NCBI RefSeq assembly: GCF_963576545.1
Contig: NC_083646.1
Location: 15,355,238 to 15,419,237 of the forward strand
Direction of reading: 5' to 3'
Origin: Limanda limanda
Taxonomy: Eukaryota; Chordata; Actinopteri; Pleuronectiformes; Pleuronectidae
DNA length: 64,000 bases
The notes under the pieces: model-generated
What the model was told of the DNA's origin: nothing
What the model saw: only the letters and a program-made list of their open reading frames with translations
Database searches by the model: none
Shown: piece by piece, positions 38,401 to 53,400 of the stretch
How the letters are laid out: each line of letters begins with the position of its first letter
Numbering within the stretch: the first letter of the stretch is position 1
Translations under genes and position numbers: made by a program

Positions 38401-41400
38401 CAGCACACCTTTGCTTTACCTACAGAGGGGGTTACGGAGCGCAGAAAGACGAGCGGATCGTCGATCAAAGTCACTGGAGAGGACTAACAAGGCAGCACAG
38501 GTGAAAGGCCACCGGGAACGATCCTCCTCCGGGGGTTCAGTCAACATATCACCCAAAAAGCTGATGAACGGCTACACTCTTCGTTTTGGGAAGCTGGACG
38601 TGGAGGCAGCTCTTCCTGGTTCTGAGAGGAGAAGCAGCAAAGAGGAGTCAGGTGTGTTATGCTGCACTGAGGTTCAACCCTTAGTTATCACAACGCACAA
38701 AAACCACACTGAGGTTGTGTTAAAGTATTTGCCTTGTAGGTTTGTTCAGTGAAACATGCTCAAGCAAATTAACTTGACAACCCTATTGCACAATATAAAC
38801 ATTACTTATCACAACATTAATACTACCTGGGGTACGTAAACATTCTATTAAAGGTGTATCACATTAAAAATTAAATGACTTTAGTTCAAATAAACAGCAA
38901 GCAAAAACAACAATAACAGTTTATTCATTCCATTCTATTGGGGCTGATCATTATCGATGGCTGCTGACCACAGGACATTCTCTTCTGTGCTTTTTGGATC
39001 ATCTCTGTCCAAAGAGAGCTCACTGGTTATGTGTTAGTAAACCAGACAATCAGTTTAAACAGACAGGGACAGACTGTATTTACCTTTAACTCCTGTCTGA
39101 AAACTGCAGATCATACAGTATATGCTACATCTCTTTAGTTTATCTTTATTTTTACTTCAGGAAGCTGCCAAATGTATATTTCCTCCTTTAGAGAAGTTAA
39201 AACAGAAACATTGTCTTAATTATGACAGATTAATATCTTTAACATTTATCTTTTTCAAATTCCTATGTCACTGAACTAGAATTCACTCTACTTTAACATC
39301 TAAATGTGGTCCATAAAGACAATTTCGCATCAGAAAGATATTTTTAAACAAAGTGATTTAGTTTCACAGAAACTTGACATGTTTGGCTTTCTCCAGCGGT
39401 GGTTGAATCGTCCATCAACACCTCATCATTTATGACTTATCAAATAATACAGCCTGAGGGTGTGAAAACGAAGCTCCACTCTTATTAGCCAGACTACAGT
39501 GGTTTGTCATCAGGCTGTGAATTTGCGCCCTGCAGCAGGAAGTGGTTACAACGGTGCATCGGGTGGACCGGACCTGGAGTTTCAGCCGAGACAGCTCACG
39601 TCTCTGCAGCCTTAACGCTGCCAGTGGTGACAGGCTGCTTTTCAAAGCCCACACTGTGTGTGTTTTGGCAGGTTCGGGAGACAGGTATCGCCCTACTCTG
39701 GAAACAGAGGTTTTATTCACCACCCTGTGTTTTCTTTACCACTGTCAGTCTGTTTTGTTTTTTTGTGGTTTCATACTGGGCAGCTCAGGAAATCAGCAGT
39801 GTGAGAATACCACAGGGGGAATCTCGCTGTTTTTACAAAACACGGCTTCTTCCGTGAATTGAAATGTGACGTGAAAGCAGATCATAGCTGGCTCTATCCA
39901 GGTTTTTTATTTTTTAAATGCACCATATATTTGCTTAGTGTAAGACAACACCACCATTCAGCAGTACAGTAGTTTAATCACATCACTGTTGCTAAGATTA
40001 CCTCACACGGGATTGTATTTCAGCAGGTTTCCCACCACCACATTTCAAAGGCAACAAAGGATCCTGTAAAAGCTATAAACTAACCACGGGGACCCCCACA
40101 TCCCACAATGAGAAGACCCTACACTGTTATTGAGGCTGGGGGCTGCACTGATCCCCGATGTGTTGCGTCATTTACAAAAGTTTCCTTTGTGAACAAATCG
40201 GCCACTGGGGATTGACAGTAAAAGAAAAAGCCTTTCAAACTGTGTACATGTCTTTGTAGAATCCTTTCACTCCAGAAACACGAGACTCAGCCTCACTCCA
40301 AAACTCTGCAAGGGTCAAATTACTTGAGACAAAGCAGCAGCCAGTGCAAGTGGACGGCTTTAAAATGCATCCAGCAGAGTGCACAGAAAACAGACTTTCA
40401 CACAGCACCATACTCCAGAGGATTTGCTCTACTTTTGTCACTTCCTCTGAAAACAAAGCAATTTAGGAAACATGCAGCAAACACAGGCCCGGCCACACAG
40501 TCGCACAGGAAATGCACTGACTGTTGAAAGACAATAGAGTCTGAGCTGGGTGGGTTTACTGTCACAGAGCAGAGCAGAGCAGAGCGGGGGCAAGAGGCCT
40601 CAAACTGTTTCAAAAGGCAAAACACGACAGGTGTCCATCACTCAGTGAAACATACAGGGGCTTGCTTATGACTGTGCTATCGCCTCACAAGTTCAGACAC
40701 TAAACAAGTAAACCCATTTAAACCCTATTCTTTTAAATGTACAGATCATTTTTTGTCTCTGTGTGTTGGTCCTGCAATAAGCTGGTGATCTGTCCGGGTT
40801 GCCCCTCACCTCTCACCCAATATCAGGTGGGCCGGGCTCCAGCCCCCCCCCCCTGCAGCCCGCAAAGGATACACGGTGTAGATAATTAATGGATGTTTTA
40901 AATGTCCTCAAATATTCAGTTGATCATGAAGGGTGACAGAGAAAAGCAGCAAAGCTTCACTTCAAAAACATTAAAACCTGCGCCTTTATGTTTTTTTATA
41001 TAGCTATGGCTATGTATATTTCTTTTATTAAGCCTTTATTGATGGAACAGTTAAGCAATGGGGAAGAGACGCAGCAAAGTGCCGGGTCGGAACCAAACCT
41101 GTGGCTGCTGCTGCCAGAGGACTCAACTCTCCATACATGGTGATCAAATAATCATTTCAGTCATTTTTCAAGTTAAAAATACTCTAATATTGGGGCCCAG
41201 TAGCCCACCTGGTTTAGCAGGCTCCTCAATTATGGTATTTTTAACTTGAGGAATCACCAAATTCGTTTCCAGTCACTGTTTTAATCAGTGATTTGTGGCA
41301 GCTCTACTCTAAACTCTGCAATTCATTTTACCCCAGTTGTTGACATTCTTCCTTGGCCAAGGCCCAGTGAAGTAAGCCCCATAGAGGAAACACAGATACT

Positions 41401-44400
41401 ATACTCTGCGTGAAGATTTGCACGCTGTGTTGCTGCCTCAGGAATCGGATCAAGTGTAAAAAAAAAAACGTGGTACCACTTGGGAATGCCAGGAGCAGCA
41501 TTCCAGTAAACAGAGCCTTGAGGTATGATGGGCAGAGGAGGAGGAGGTGAAGATATGAGAGTCTAATAACACCACAGTTTGCTGTGACTCAGGCTAACTA
41601 AACACCTGGTCTCCATGGTGAGTCAGTGCAGACTCACTACTAAAGCAGACCTACGCTACTTCTCGTAAACACTTGTTTCATGAGGGCATTACGCTGAGGT
41701 GAGAAAGCACTGAGGTGAAAGGAAACGTCTAATTTCTATTGATTGGTGTGTATTTTTGGACAATGTGCGCTCAGTAGATATATAATTACAATAACTTGAG
41801 CTCGCTGTTTGTAATCATCTCCACAGGAGAGCGTGATGACGGCATCGGCAGTGAGAGCAGGCGGCACAGTGGTGAAGAGTCGCACAGTCCTAAAGCTGCC
41901 AATGGGACGGCCGTTAGTCCGGCTTCAGCCTCCAGCTCATCATGTGACGGTCACTCAGTTCGGCCCAGGCTGGGGTCAGAGGTCAACCAGGAGCTGCTGG
42001 CATCGGGCGCCGTGATCCTGCCAGGTAGGGGACGAGTGACGCTTTCACTTCCACTTGTCATCTGGTTTCACACAGTAGCTATTAATTACATACAGGAACT
42101 GTCATGAGATACTCACAAAGTCTTATATTACTCTTTAAATAGAAATTGAAATTGTGCGTAAAGCTGACATGGATAAAAAAAAGTTCCCTTTTTCTTATAG
42201 TTTTTTTAATATAATTTAGTTCATTTCAAGACCAACATAACTGAACAATGAATCATTCGCATTGCTATTCATCTTGTAACCACTTTTATGAATCAACAAT
42301 TCCTTTTAAATCCGTATAAACCACATGCTAAACCGTTGATGTTGATTTCTTGTCAATAGAACAGTGTGTAAATAGAACGGCAAACTTTCAGGTGCGTTTA
42401 AATGTTTTGCCTTAAGCTCCCATAAATTTCTTATCCCAGTGGGACGGTATAATTGACCTGACACTGTGAAGATGAAGCGAGCGATAGTGGACATCTGCAG
42501 CGCGTGTTGTGTGTTGACCCCCTGCCGGCCTTCTCTCTTTCCAGGAAACAGAGATCGCGGTGGGCGGGCGGTGCTGCAGGTGTGCACGAGAGCTCAGGTG
42601 TGGGCAGGTGAGAGTTGCACGGTCAGTGACCTCACCTGTTTACTGGGCTACTACCACTCCACACTGCGGTAAGTCGCACATACTTAGCTCTTATTCTGTC
42701 TGCCTCAGGAATAACTTCAGTAGCGTTCACACCTGTCGTTTACCCCTGAGGTGAACAAAACCTCCATCCCATCCAAAATACCTTTTCTCTTTTTCCTCTA
42801 ACACGTCTATGCATGATTAAAGAAGTGGTAAACCTATCATGTCGATGTAAAGTGATGTAAGGACATTTAAACCATTTATGAATGCACAGTATTTGTCAGC
42901 ATTTATCTTATGAAGTTGTGTTTTATCTTATTATAACTCTGTTTTACCTTGTCGTCAGTCATTATCTATTTATATAGAAGCCTCACTTATTGGTACTTAC
43001 ATTAATTAACAGTTAGAACTAGGTAATGCATGTTATGACGCATTTATCCAAAGCATGTATATTGCTTATAAATGTCGCTTTAAATATAAATCATTATTTC
43101 TATAATAGGCATTGAAAGAAAGAATTAAGAATCATCAGTTGTCTGTTTCACAGGGTTTTCTAATAGGCATAATAATTGATCCAATGCTGGGGGGAATTTA
43201 TTTGTTACAGCATCAGCTAGTCAAAGTGAAGTAGGAAAGAGAACATAAATAAACAATGAATTTAAATAAAACATTTTGGGTAGAGGTGACTGAGATGACT
43301 TGTCGTACTTTATAGTTTTTCTAAAGCAGTAAAACCAAAACCAAACTGGCGGACTTTCACAAGCGTCTCACACACTGTGTTAATCCTCCTCCTCATTAAT
43401 CAGGGTGCACTGACACCCTAGCTGTCCAAATCTAGTATTGCATGCAGTCTGTTTGTTTTTGCCAAAGACATCGCTCTAACTTAAATGCTTTGGTTTCAGG
43501 AAAGAGAGGCAGGATCAAGGTCTGACTGTTGTAATAGACAGCAGGAGGCAGCAGCCGGTCCCAGCTCTGTTGTCATCTCTGTCTGAACTGCAGGTGAGTC
43601 CACAGTGGAAAATATGTAATTACCCTCCAACACGCCCTAAGAGGTTTCAGGCTCCACTCAATCTTTGTTGTCTCCACAGCCCTCTCTCTCTCTCTCTCGA
43701 TCTCCCCCTCTCTCTCTCTCTTTCCAAACACATTTTCTATTATTCCATCTCGGACACAGGTTTTAAAAAAAATGTTTAAGGAAGAGCCCAAGTTAAATGT
43801 GTGGTGACTGCACTTTAAGACATTTTTGTGAAAAAGGCTGCCCTCAGGGCTCCTGTGGAGAAGCCTGTGCTTACTTGTCTGTTTTTAACCACACACTGGG
43901 AGCGGGGTTGGCTTCAGCCGACTCGCTTAGAGACATGTCATCATGTATATGATGATGAGTTGCTCTCTGATGTAAGACTGGTAATTCTGCAAACCACAAC
44001 ACATACATTAGACGTCTTTTTAAATGCCTGTTTCTCAGTATTTAGCTGTGCACCTCAGGAAATACACGTCTTGTAGTTTTTATTTTTCTTCATTTGTGGA
44101 AACTGTAAAAATGGCATCTGCATGTTTTTCAGGCTTTAGTACCAAATGCACTTTACTCGGTTCTCCTCCTGGGGGAAAAGGAGGCAGCAGCTAAACCTGA
44201 ACGAGACCTCAACCTGCAGGTAAATAATTAATTTTGTTATAAGATGGATAAGAAGTATTTCAAACACTCAGTAGAGCGCATACCTCCAACAAGGTCCAAC
44301 AGTCTCCTTAAGCATCTACATTTACATTCACTGGATCTGGATTTTTATTTGAATCTGCACACATTTGTAAATATCAGTCCCCTAAACATGTCAGACTCTT

Positions 44401-47400
44401 TTCATCAAGATCAATGAATTTTTCTGTGCTATACTATACTATCTGTTAATGTTAAAGAAAGTGAAAAAAGATTCCTAAATCTGCCCCCTATTCCAGACAA
44501 CAAACAAACAAGTAAACAAATGCAGATAAAAACATAAAATAATGAGTGCAAGATGTAAGTGGATATCATAACGTTCAGTCTATTTGTTACTGGATTCAGA
44601 TTGAATGAGTCCTCTCTGATTCTCATTGCTGTTGGCCATGAGGGCAGATATTAAGGAGAACTGGACTCATTCTAGTCAAAGTTACTGGATCTTGGAGGAC
44701 AGACAGAAGAAACACGGACTGACTGTGTGTCTGTGATTGTGTGTGATGTGTGTGTTTTTGTTGTTCTTGGCACAGACTGAGACGCTGTCGTCTCTGAAGG
44801 CCCTGCTGAAGCACATCGACCAAACCCAGCTCACACGAGACTTGGAGGGCACCTTCCACTACGACCACAACCACTGGATCCACTTCAGACAGGTGGGTGT
44901 GACGGAGGGGGGCTGGCCTGTCGCCAACATCATAAACATACTGTATTTGGAAGCTTAGTAAAGAGCTTCGTGAGGGTGGGGTTGGTTTTTGAAAATAGTT
45001 TTGATGTAAGTTGCTTGGTTCTATACGAGAAAAAAGTAAACTATACTAATTGCTAGTTTTCTAAGGTTATGTATAGGTACAATAAATGCCTGTGGGCCAG
45101 TAGGAACATGATCAGTTAGAGATATGGAAATGTGACTATTTCTGACTCAGCCTATTTAATTTCAGGGGGGGAACAGTGGTCAACTTTTTATCGTTTTGAT
45201 GTAAAGAATTTACAGTTCTGACACTTCTAATTTGATTTTTTCGTCTGTCTCTTACAGAAAATTGAGCCGTTTGCCAGCAGTTGTAGCGCAGCCATCACGT
45301 CCCTGCAGGAGTCGATCTGCACCCTGAGCAGCAGCGGCCACATGAAGACCTCAAAGGTCAGACCCAGCCCCTGTGGCCTGTCTGGACCTTCTGATTTATG
45401 TGCCTCTACTGACACACAATGGCTCCCTGCAGGAGTAAACATTTGAGGATTTTGTTGTGTGGTTAACCTTCATGATCTCTCAGTTAAATCGTGACATTGA
45501 AAGGACGTTGTCTTGAAAAAATGTCAAGAGCATATACTTTCCTCTGTGGAAATGTAATAAATTGTATATCATTAATTTCCCTGTTCACATGTTGGATTCA
45601 GGAGGTGTCCGAGGTGATGGAACAGCAGAGGAGTCTCATGAAGTGTGTCCTGGAGGACACGCGTCTGAACAGGCTGCGTCTCGAGGGAGGAACTGTCCTC
45701 GCCCGCATCAGGAAAGAAGAGGCCTGTGAGAATGAAATCTACAGGTAGTGGAGCGAGAGTGGATGGACTCTTTTTCTTTTTCTGATGAGCTCACTATGTA
45801 CTTCTGTATATTGAAGACCCTTTAAAGTAGGGGTTACCGAATGAGTGGGTGATTTCGGACACAGCCCAAGACTTTTAAATGGGTAATACCTATTGTGACC
45901 TTTGACCCTTTTGTTCATTCAGAGATGCTGTAGACACGTTGAATGCACTGTACAACCAAGTAGATGAAGAGGTCCATAAGCTGGTGATCCTGTCCAACAA
46001 GTCTCAGAAAGAGTTAGAGAGTCTGCTGGAGGTGCGCAAGTTTGAGGAGCAAACGCAACAGGTGACTTTAAACTTTACTTCTCTCCCTATGTGGTCATCT
46101 GTGCCGCAGACAGTCAACAAAAATGTGTCAACAAATAACATTAAAATTTCCTTTCTCCTCTCAGATCAAGCTCTGGTTCAGTGTGGAGGGAGAGAAGCAA
46201 CTCGTACCTCTGGAGTCACTGACTCTGTCTGTGGCCAAAATCAACGAGATGAGAGAGAGCTTGGAGCAATTTGTGTCTGAGTCTGTGGTGAGTAGGTCCA
46301 ATTTTAAACTAGAATGGCCCTAAGTAGAGCAAATACCTCGGCCAAGGCCCAACAGTACCCCTAACATATTTCACCCACTCATAGATATCAGATATAGATC
46401 AAGATCCATGAATTTTTCCTAGAGACATTTGTGAAAATGTAATAAAAAATGTTAAATGAAGTGTTTTAAAATTCCTTTGACCAAATATTGTTGAATCAGT
46501 TCAGTTGTTGGTTTGTAATCTTGCTTACAAACCAACAATCAAACTGACAGAGATACAGATTAAACTCGTTGGTGGAGGCAATTATTAGACTTATCCTAGT
46601 TGTTTTTATGTCATTGTTGAATCGTGTGTGTTCTCTTGGTACTGACAGCACCAACAGAGACATGGCCTGAAGCTTGTGAAAGAGTCTCCAGAGTCTCTTC
46701 CAGGCTCAGCTCTCCTCGACTTCAAGCAGCATCTGGGCTCCATCCTGAGCAGAGTGGAGCGGAGGAAGACGCAGCTCGACATCCTGACCAACCTGCACGA
46801 GTTCTATGACTCAGTAAGTATTATTTTCATGTCAATGTTTAAATTGTCAATGTTTACATTAAATTGTTTTCCTATTAAAGCCACAACACTCAACGATCTC
46901 TCTAGCTTCTTCCAAATCTCGTCTTAAAATTTACTTGAAAGCTATTGAAATGTTTGATTTATTTATACAGTTTTTATTTGTTTTATCTTAGTTTTAACGC
47001 TTCCTCTTACTCTAATATCTTGCCTGTTTTTTTTCTTTATTCTATTTTTTGTCTTCTCTATAAGCACTTTCTAGCATTGTTAAGAAGAGTGCTATTTAAA
47101 AGTTTATTATTATTATGATGATGATTATTATTTGCATTTTAGAATTCAGGATTTTCTCTAATGCAAAGTACTTTAAAAGTATTACAAAAGAAACATTTTA
47201 AATTTAAAAGCTGGATTCTAGTCTTTTAACTGGCTTTACTATTGCGCTATATTAATATACCTGTCACCCTTTCATATCTGTAGGCAAACCAGTGGATGGA
47301 CCACTGTCAGGATTATTCCCATCACCTCAGCCTGGACACTGCAGGTGCCACTATGTCTCCGTCTGTGGTGGAGATCCTGCAGGATTACTGCACCGAGGCA

Positions 47401-50400
47401 TCCAAGTTCTCCATGGACAACTTCAGCAATCTCAACGACATGGTGCTCTCCCTGGAGAGTCCTCAGCAGCTGCAGAAGTGGAACACCGTGTGGCACCAGT
47501 GTCAGCAAACCAAACAGCAGCTGGAGGAGACTTTGGCCCGAGCCAAGGCGGCAGCGCGGACCTCCACGGCTGCAGTCACTGAGGCTCCTTCAAAGACTGA
47601 AGACAGTCCGATCAGCACCACCGAGCCACGTGAAGCTAACGGTTGTGTGATTTTACCTGGAGCGATCACACTGTTGACTTTTGAGGATAACAAGCCTCAT
47701 TCTGCCGGGCCGTTCTCCAAAAGCCCGTCCAGCTCCATCTCCTCCTCCTCGCACTTCACGTTCTCGCCCGACAGCGACAGCAAACTGAGGCAGAGCCCGT
47801 CCATGTTCGACGACACGGACAGCGACTGCACCATCGACTCCACCATCTCCTGCCACTCGGAGCCCGTCTACACAGGGGCCGCCCGCCTGCGCAAGCAGCC
47901 AATGAAGAAGATCATGAAGAAGACCTTGAGCTACGAGCTGACGCCAAGGGACGGCAGCCACACAGATGTGAGCCACATTCACGGCTACACGGGCGTGTAC
48001 ATCAAGGGTTTGGAGGTAGCAAATAATGTGTCAGCAGAGAAGAAGCTGCAGAGGCCGGATGTGACGAGCCCTGCGTTAGGACGGAGCCGCAGCATGTCCA
48101 CGCCGTCCAGGGTTCATACCAGACACAGTGATGGAGACGGCAAGAAACATAGCAGGTGAGGAAGAGAACCACAAGATTCTTAAAGACCTACTCCGCTAAA
48201 GCCGCTGAATTCTTCCCTGTGTTCTTCAAACGTACATATTCAAATGGTTTGTTTAAAAAAAAAAAGGATTTCCCTTGTGGCTGTAAAATGGCTTAAAAGT
48301 GACTCTACACCTTCCTTCCTCATTTCATGACTTGGATTCATGAATATGTTAATATAACAGCTTGGGACATCACAAACCTAAGAAACCAATCCTGAATATA
48401 TGTTTTTCCTAATTCATTATCGTATTAAAAAGTCTTAAATTGAACTTTTTCAAACCTGCAGAAACCCTGAATATAAATAGCATCACTTAATTTCATCAGA
48501 CAACCTTCTTACTCCTGCACCCTCCTGTGTCTTTGTGTCCACCAGTAAAGTGCAGCACATCATGGATGAGATGATCTCCACAGAGAGGGAGTACGTGCGC
48601 TCGCTCAGCTACATCATCGAGCACTACTTCCCCGAGATGGAGCGGCTGGACCTGCCCCAGGACCTGCGGGGGAAGCGCAGCATCATCTTTGGCAACGTGG
48701 AGAAACTGTGGGACTTCCACAGTCGGTACTTCCTGAAGGAGCTGGAGTCGTGTGCTCACTCGCCGCTGTCCATCAGCAGCTGTTTTCTCAGACACGTGAG
48801 TCCACGCCTTCTCAGGCGGCACGCTGACAGATTGAAAACAGCTCTCAGGTCACCGTCACTGTAATGATGTGTGTATTTGCTGTTAGTGATGTTTCTTAAA
48901 ACAAGTTAATGTGATGATTCCAGTTTAGGAACATGGTTTCACTGTACCACACCGTCCCATTATCGTTTGTAAACACATGTATTTAGGTCATTTGTCATCA
49001 TCATCATGTGTATGACTGGTAGGAGAAGTCCCACTATTACATTTACAGCTGCGTCAGAGCTGAATCCTTCACAGTGTTTGTTAAAGCTTATTAAAATGTC
49101 AGCATACTTGTTACTGTGGTCAGTGTTGTAACTTGTTAATCTTGTGTGCAGGAGGATCAGTTTGGAATGTATGCGCTGTACAGCAAGAATAAGCCCCAGT
49201 CTGACGCTCTGCTCAGCAGCCACGGCAACGAATTCTTTAAGGTGCGTCTGGAAACCTGGGCTCTGGTTACATTCCTCACTTCATCGCTGTGTTTGAAACG
49301 ATGTGTCGTTCAGGTTCAGCTCCAGAAATGGTTCATATCATAACGTAAAGAAGCGTCGCTCTCTCAAGGCCAAAAACGAGGAATCCATTATATTTTCATT
49401 ATTCAGCACTTATCGGATCATGTACAATATACATAGAGGTTGCTGGTAACTTTACGCCCGATATCAGCTGGGAGACGTCCACAGAGACACAAGGGAAACA
49501 TGCAAACTCCACACAGAAAGGCCTGAATCTGGGTTTGCACCCAGAACACTCTTGCTGTGAGACAATTGATATTGATAAGTCTCTTCTTCAATTATTAAAT
49601 GTACTTCTGAGTTCATAAATGTTTCTTAATAAGCAGTTTTAAAAATTACTTTGTGTTACTTTGTTATCTGTAAATTCATATTGGTTAATATATTATCATT
49701 TTATTTAAGTCTTTATAATGATTTTGATATCAATATCAGTTTAAATACAATACCTCAAACTGTTTAAAAGCAGAATTGACCTTGCACGTCTCACCACATA
49801 TTCAATATTTGCAGATAACATTTTTTGAAAAGCAATAACAGCACAGCAGTAATCCTCACTGTGTGTTCCTCCAGAATAAGCAGCTGGAGCTGGAGGACAA
49901 GATGGACCTGGCGTCCTACTTGCTGAAGCCCATTCAGAGGATGAGTAAATACGCCCTGCTGCTGAAAGACCTGATAAAGGAGTGCAGCCAGACCCAGGAG
50001 CAGGAGCTGAGTGACCTCCGCACCGCAGAGGAGCTGGTCAAGTTTCAGCTTCGCCACGGCAACGACCTACTGGCCATGGACGCCATTCGGGGCTGTGATG
50101 TAAGTGGCAATATGGGAACCATGAGCTGCTATTGTGAATGTTCAGCACCACTTAAGGAGGACAGGGGTCATTAAATCTATTTTGGAGCTGGAGGTCATCT
50201 TGTTATGTATACAGTAGTGTGAGGTCAGAGCCCTGTCAGGAGATGTATTGTTCTCTGTCACGCATGTGAACGCTCATGTTTCCTCTCTAGGTGAACCTAA
50301 AAGAACAGGGTCACCTCCGCTGCCAGGACGAGTTCATAGTCTGGTGCGGACGCAGGAAATACCTTCGCCATGTCTTCTTGTTTGAAGATCTCATCCTTTT

Positions 50401-53400
50401 CAGCAAGACCAAAAAGATCGAGGGAGGATATGACATCTACATATACAAACAGTCCTTCAAAGTAAGAATTTGTTCTTTGAAGAGAATCTTTTCTTTTTTG
50501 CCAGTTTAGTTTGTACAGTGACAGATCATTTAGTGCAGATATAAAACAAACCTTTTTTCTGTTCAGACTGCAGAGATCGGTATGACTGAAAACGTTGGTG
50601 ACAGCGGCCTGCGTTTTGAGATCTGGTTCCGTCGGAGGAAGTCACAGGACACGTTCATACTTCAAGCCAGCTCCGCAGAGGTCAAGGCTGTGTGGACGGC
50701 CATCATCGGGAAGATCCTGTGGAGGCAGGCACTCCGAAACAGAGGTGGGTTCTTCTGTCAGATTACACCCATTTACACAAGATTATTGAATCTGATTCCT
50801 CTTTGTACTTTTATTGACATTTTATCTATAAAGATGTATTTTTTACTTTAGAGGTGCGTATGCAGGAGATGGTTTCCATGGGGATCGGGAGCAAACCTTT
50901 CATGGACATCAAACCTAGTGACGCAGCGATCAGTGACAGATTCATCGACTATATAATGAAGGGGTCAGGTGAGTTTTCTTCTTCGTTTTCTTCTAACAGG
51001 AGTACGCAAAAATGTGTGATTTCCATGACATTTTGTGAAGGGGTGGGCATGACCAAAGGAAATACCCTTTGAATTTTGGTGTGGATCCAGATCATGGGTC
51101 GGATCCAGGATAGTTTGGTTATTATTTATGGATCTTGTTGGGCCTTAATCGAGGTCTGCATTCTACTGAGTGTCTTTCTAGTTTATATTTGAATCTCTTC
51201 CACCTTTCTTTCTCTGATCCACCTTCTCACTCCAGTTTGTGTTTCTCTGAGAGGATGCAGGTCGTAGTGATTCATTTACCTCATAATCAGACACACACAT
51301 TTTTTCTTGGCTGAAACCTCAAAAACGTGGCACAGCCTTGAAGGTGCTTTCACGCCGTATTTTTTAATAGCAAACATCAAAGATGAAATCTGACCCTTAC
51401 TGAATTTTATGTGTCATTACAAGTACATTATTTTCACATTTCCTTTCATGGTTTACCAGAGCTCCTGTAAACAGAGATTCACACCTCAATTATCACCATT
51501 GAAAACCACAGGAATTTTTCAGTCATTCCTGTCGCTGTTTCTCGCTCACGTGACCTCACCGTGTTTCTCTCTCCGCTGACAGAGTCCAGGACGAGAGCTT
51601 CCATCGCCGTGCCCTCGTTTGAACACTGCGCGTCCATCAAGAGACCCCACTCCACCATCTCCAACAGCAGCACCTCCTCCTCCAGCAGCCAGTCGTCCTC
51701 CTCGCTGCTGGGCTCGCTCAATCTCCACCTGTGCACCTCACCCTCTCACTCACACCCGTACCCGATGGCCAGTGTTCCCTCCTTTGCCCAGTGGCCCTAC
51801 GACTGCATAGAGGAGGACGAGCTGGAGCAGGACACTGGGAGTCAGCCCTCCATGAGTGAGTGTTCAGCTATATTATTAAAAAGTCAGATTATTGTATGTG
51901 TGTTTAATTTGATTATTAAAAAGTGGTGATGTGGATAAATAGATATTCTGGGAGAAATTAATATTAAAAAAATGCAATTTTCACCATAAATACTGTAGAT
52001 TAACCACTTCTTATTTTCTGTGTACATAATCTGCAGCTCAATTGTGCTTACTCGTTATTCGTCTCTTCTTTTTTATTATTGAGAATCATTTATTATATAA
52101 ACCGCTGTAATCAGTGTCATCTCACACCCGGAAACAACTTTTAGATGTATGGGGAAATTGAAACAAGGTGAATAAAGATGGTTTATATACTTTTTTTAGA
52201 TGTATATAGGTCAATAAAAGAAAGACCCTTTAATGTCTTCAAGAGAACAGCTCTGTTATCTGAATAAAAAATACGTACAATGTTGTTATTATTACACATT
52301 AAATAAAAAGAAGACAAAAGACTAAGAATCAAGACTAACATAGCTAAAGATTTAGTATACTACATAATAAAATCATGATATAGTACAAATATAACAAGAA
52401 AATACAGTTTTAAAGGCTGAATTTTTTAAGTGTAAATGGAGATCACTGTCTGTCTGTGTGTTTTTGGCTGTTACCACTAGAGGTCGCCGAAGTCTCAATG
52501 CCATACGTAAGAGATGTAAGAAAACATGAGAACTACAACTAACGTAGTGACTGTTTCCTTAATGGCGTTCTGTGTTTTTGCTTGATCCAGAGTGTTTGTC
52601 TGTTTCTCTGTGTTGTGCCACAGTCACTGAGAGCTCAGAGACGTCGTCCCGGTGCACGTCCAGTGAAAGTGAAACAGGACTCGGTAGCCTCGGTGTTCCC
52701 GGGCACCCCGACGTCGTCTTAGACTCCTACAGCCACAACAATAACAACAACGAGCCCCCCTCTTTCCTCTGCTCCTCCACACCTCCCTCCATCATCACGT
52801 CTCCCTCGATATTCCAGAAGGACGAGGACCTCCAGCCACAGGGCACCAAGTTCATCACAGCAGTGGGTGTTTGATTCTCTCCCTCTCTCTCATTATCTTC
52901 TTATGATCCGATGCTGATAAAATGCTGATGATTCATTGTTTAATATTCTATATTCTTCCCCACTGATCCAATAAGTGCTGCCTGGTCATATTGTAATGTG
53001 ATTAGTAGTCAGTTTATTTTGAGCTGTACTGAATAAATTGACAACTAAATGCATATTTCCACTGATAGTCAAGACTAACTGTATATATTGTAGACACAAA
53101 TATAATTAAATAAACTAGAATTGCACTAAGTAGAACTCAAACCTGCACCAAGGCCCAACAGTCCCTTTAAATTCAGTCAAGTTGATCTAAACTGTACACA
53201 CTCAGAAATCAGTCTCATTCATTTCTTTATCTAGATCCACGAAAGAAATCCTGCAGTGTTAAAGAAAGTGATAAACAATTCTTGAATTCGCCCTCTGATC
53301 CGGATCGTCACCAAACATTTGATGGGTTATTTCATTGTATTGCATCCTTCCACCAAGTTTCGTGGTAATCCGTCCTGTAGTTCTTGTGTAATCCTACAAA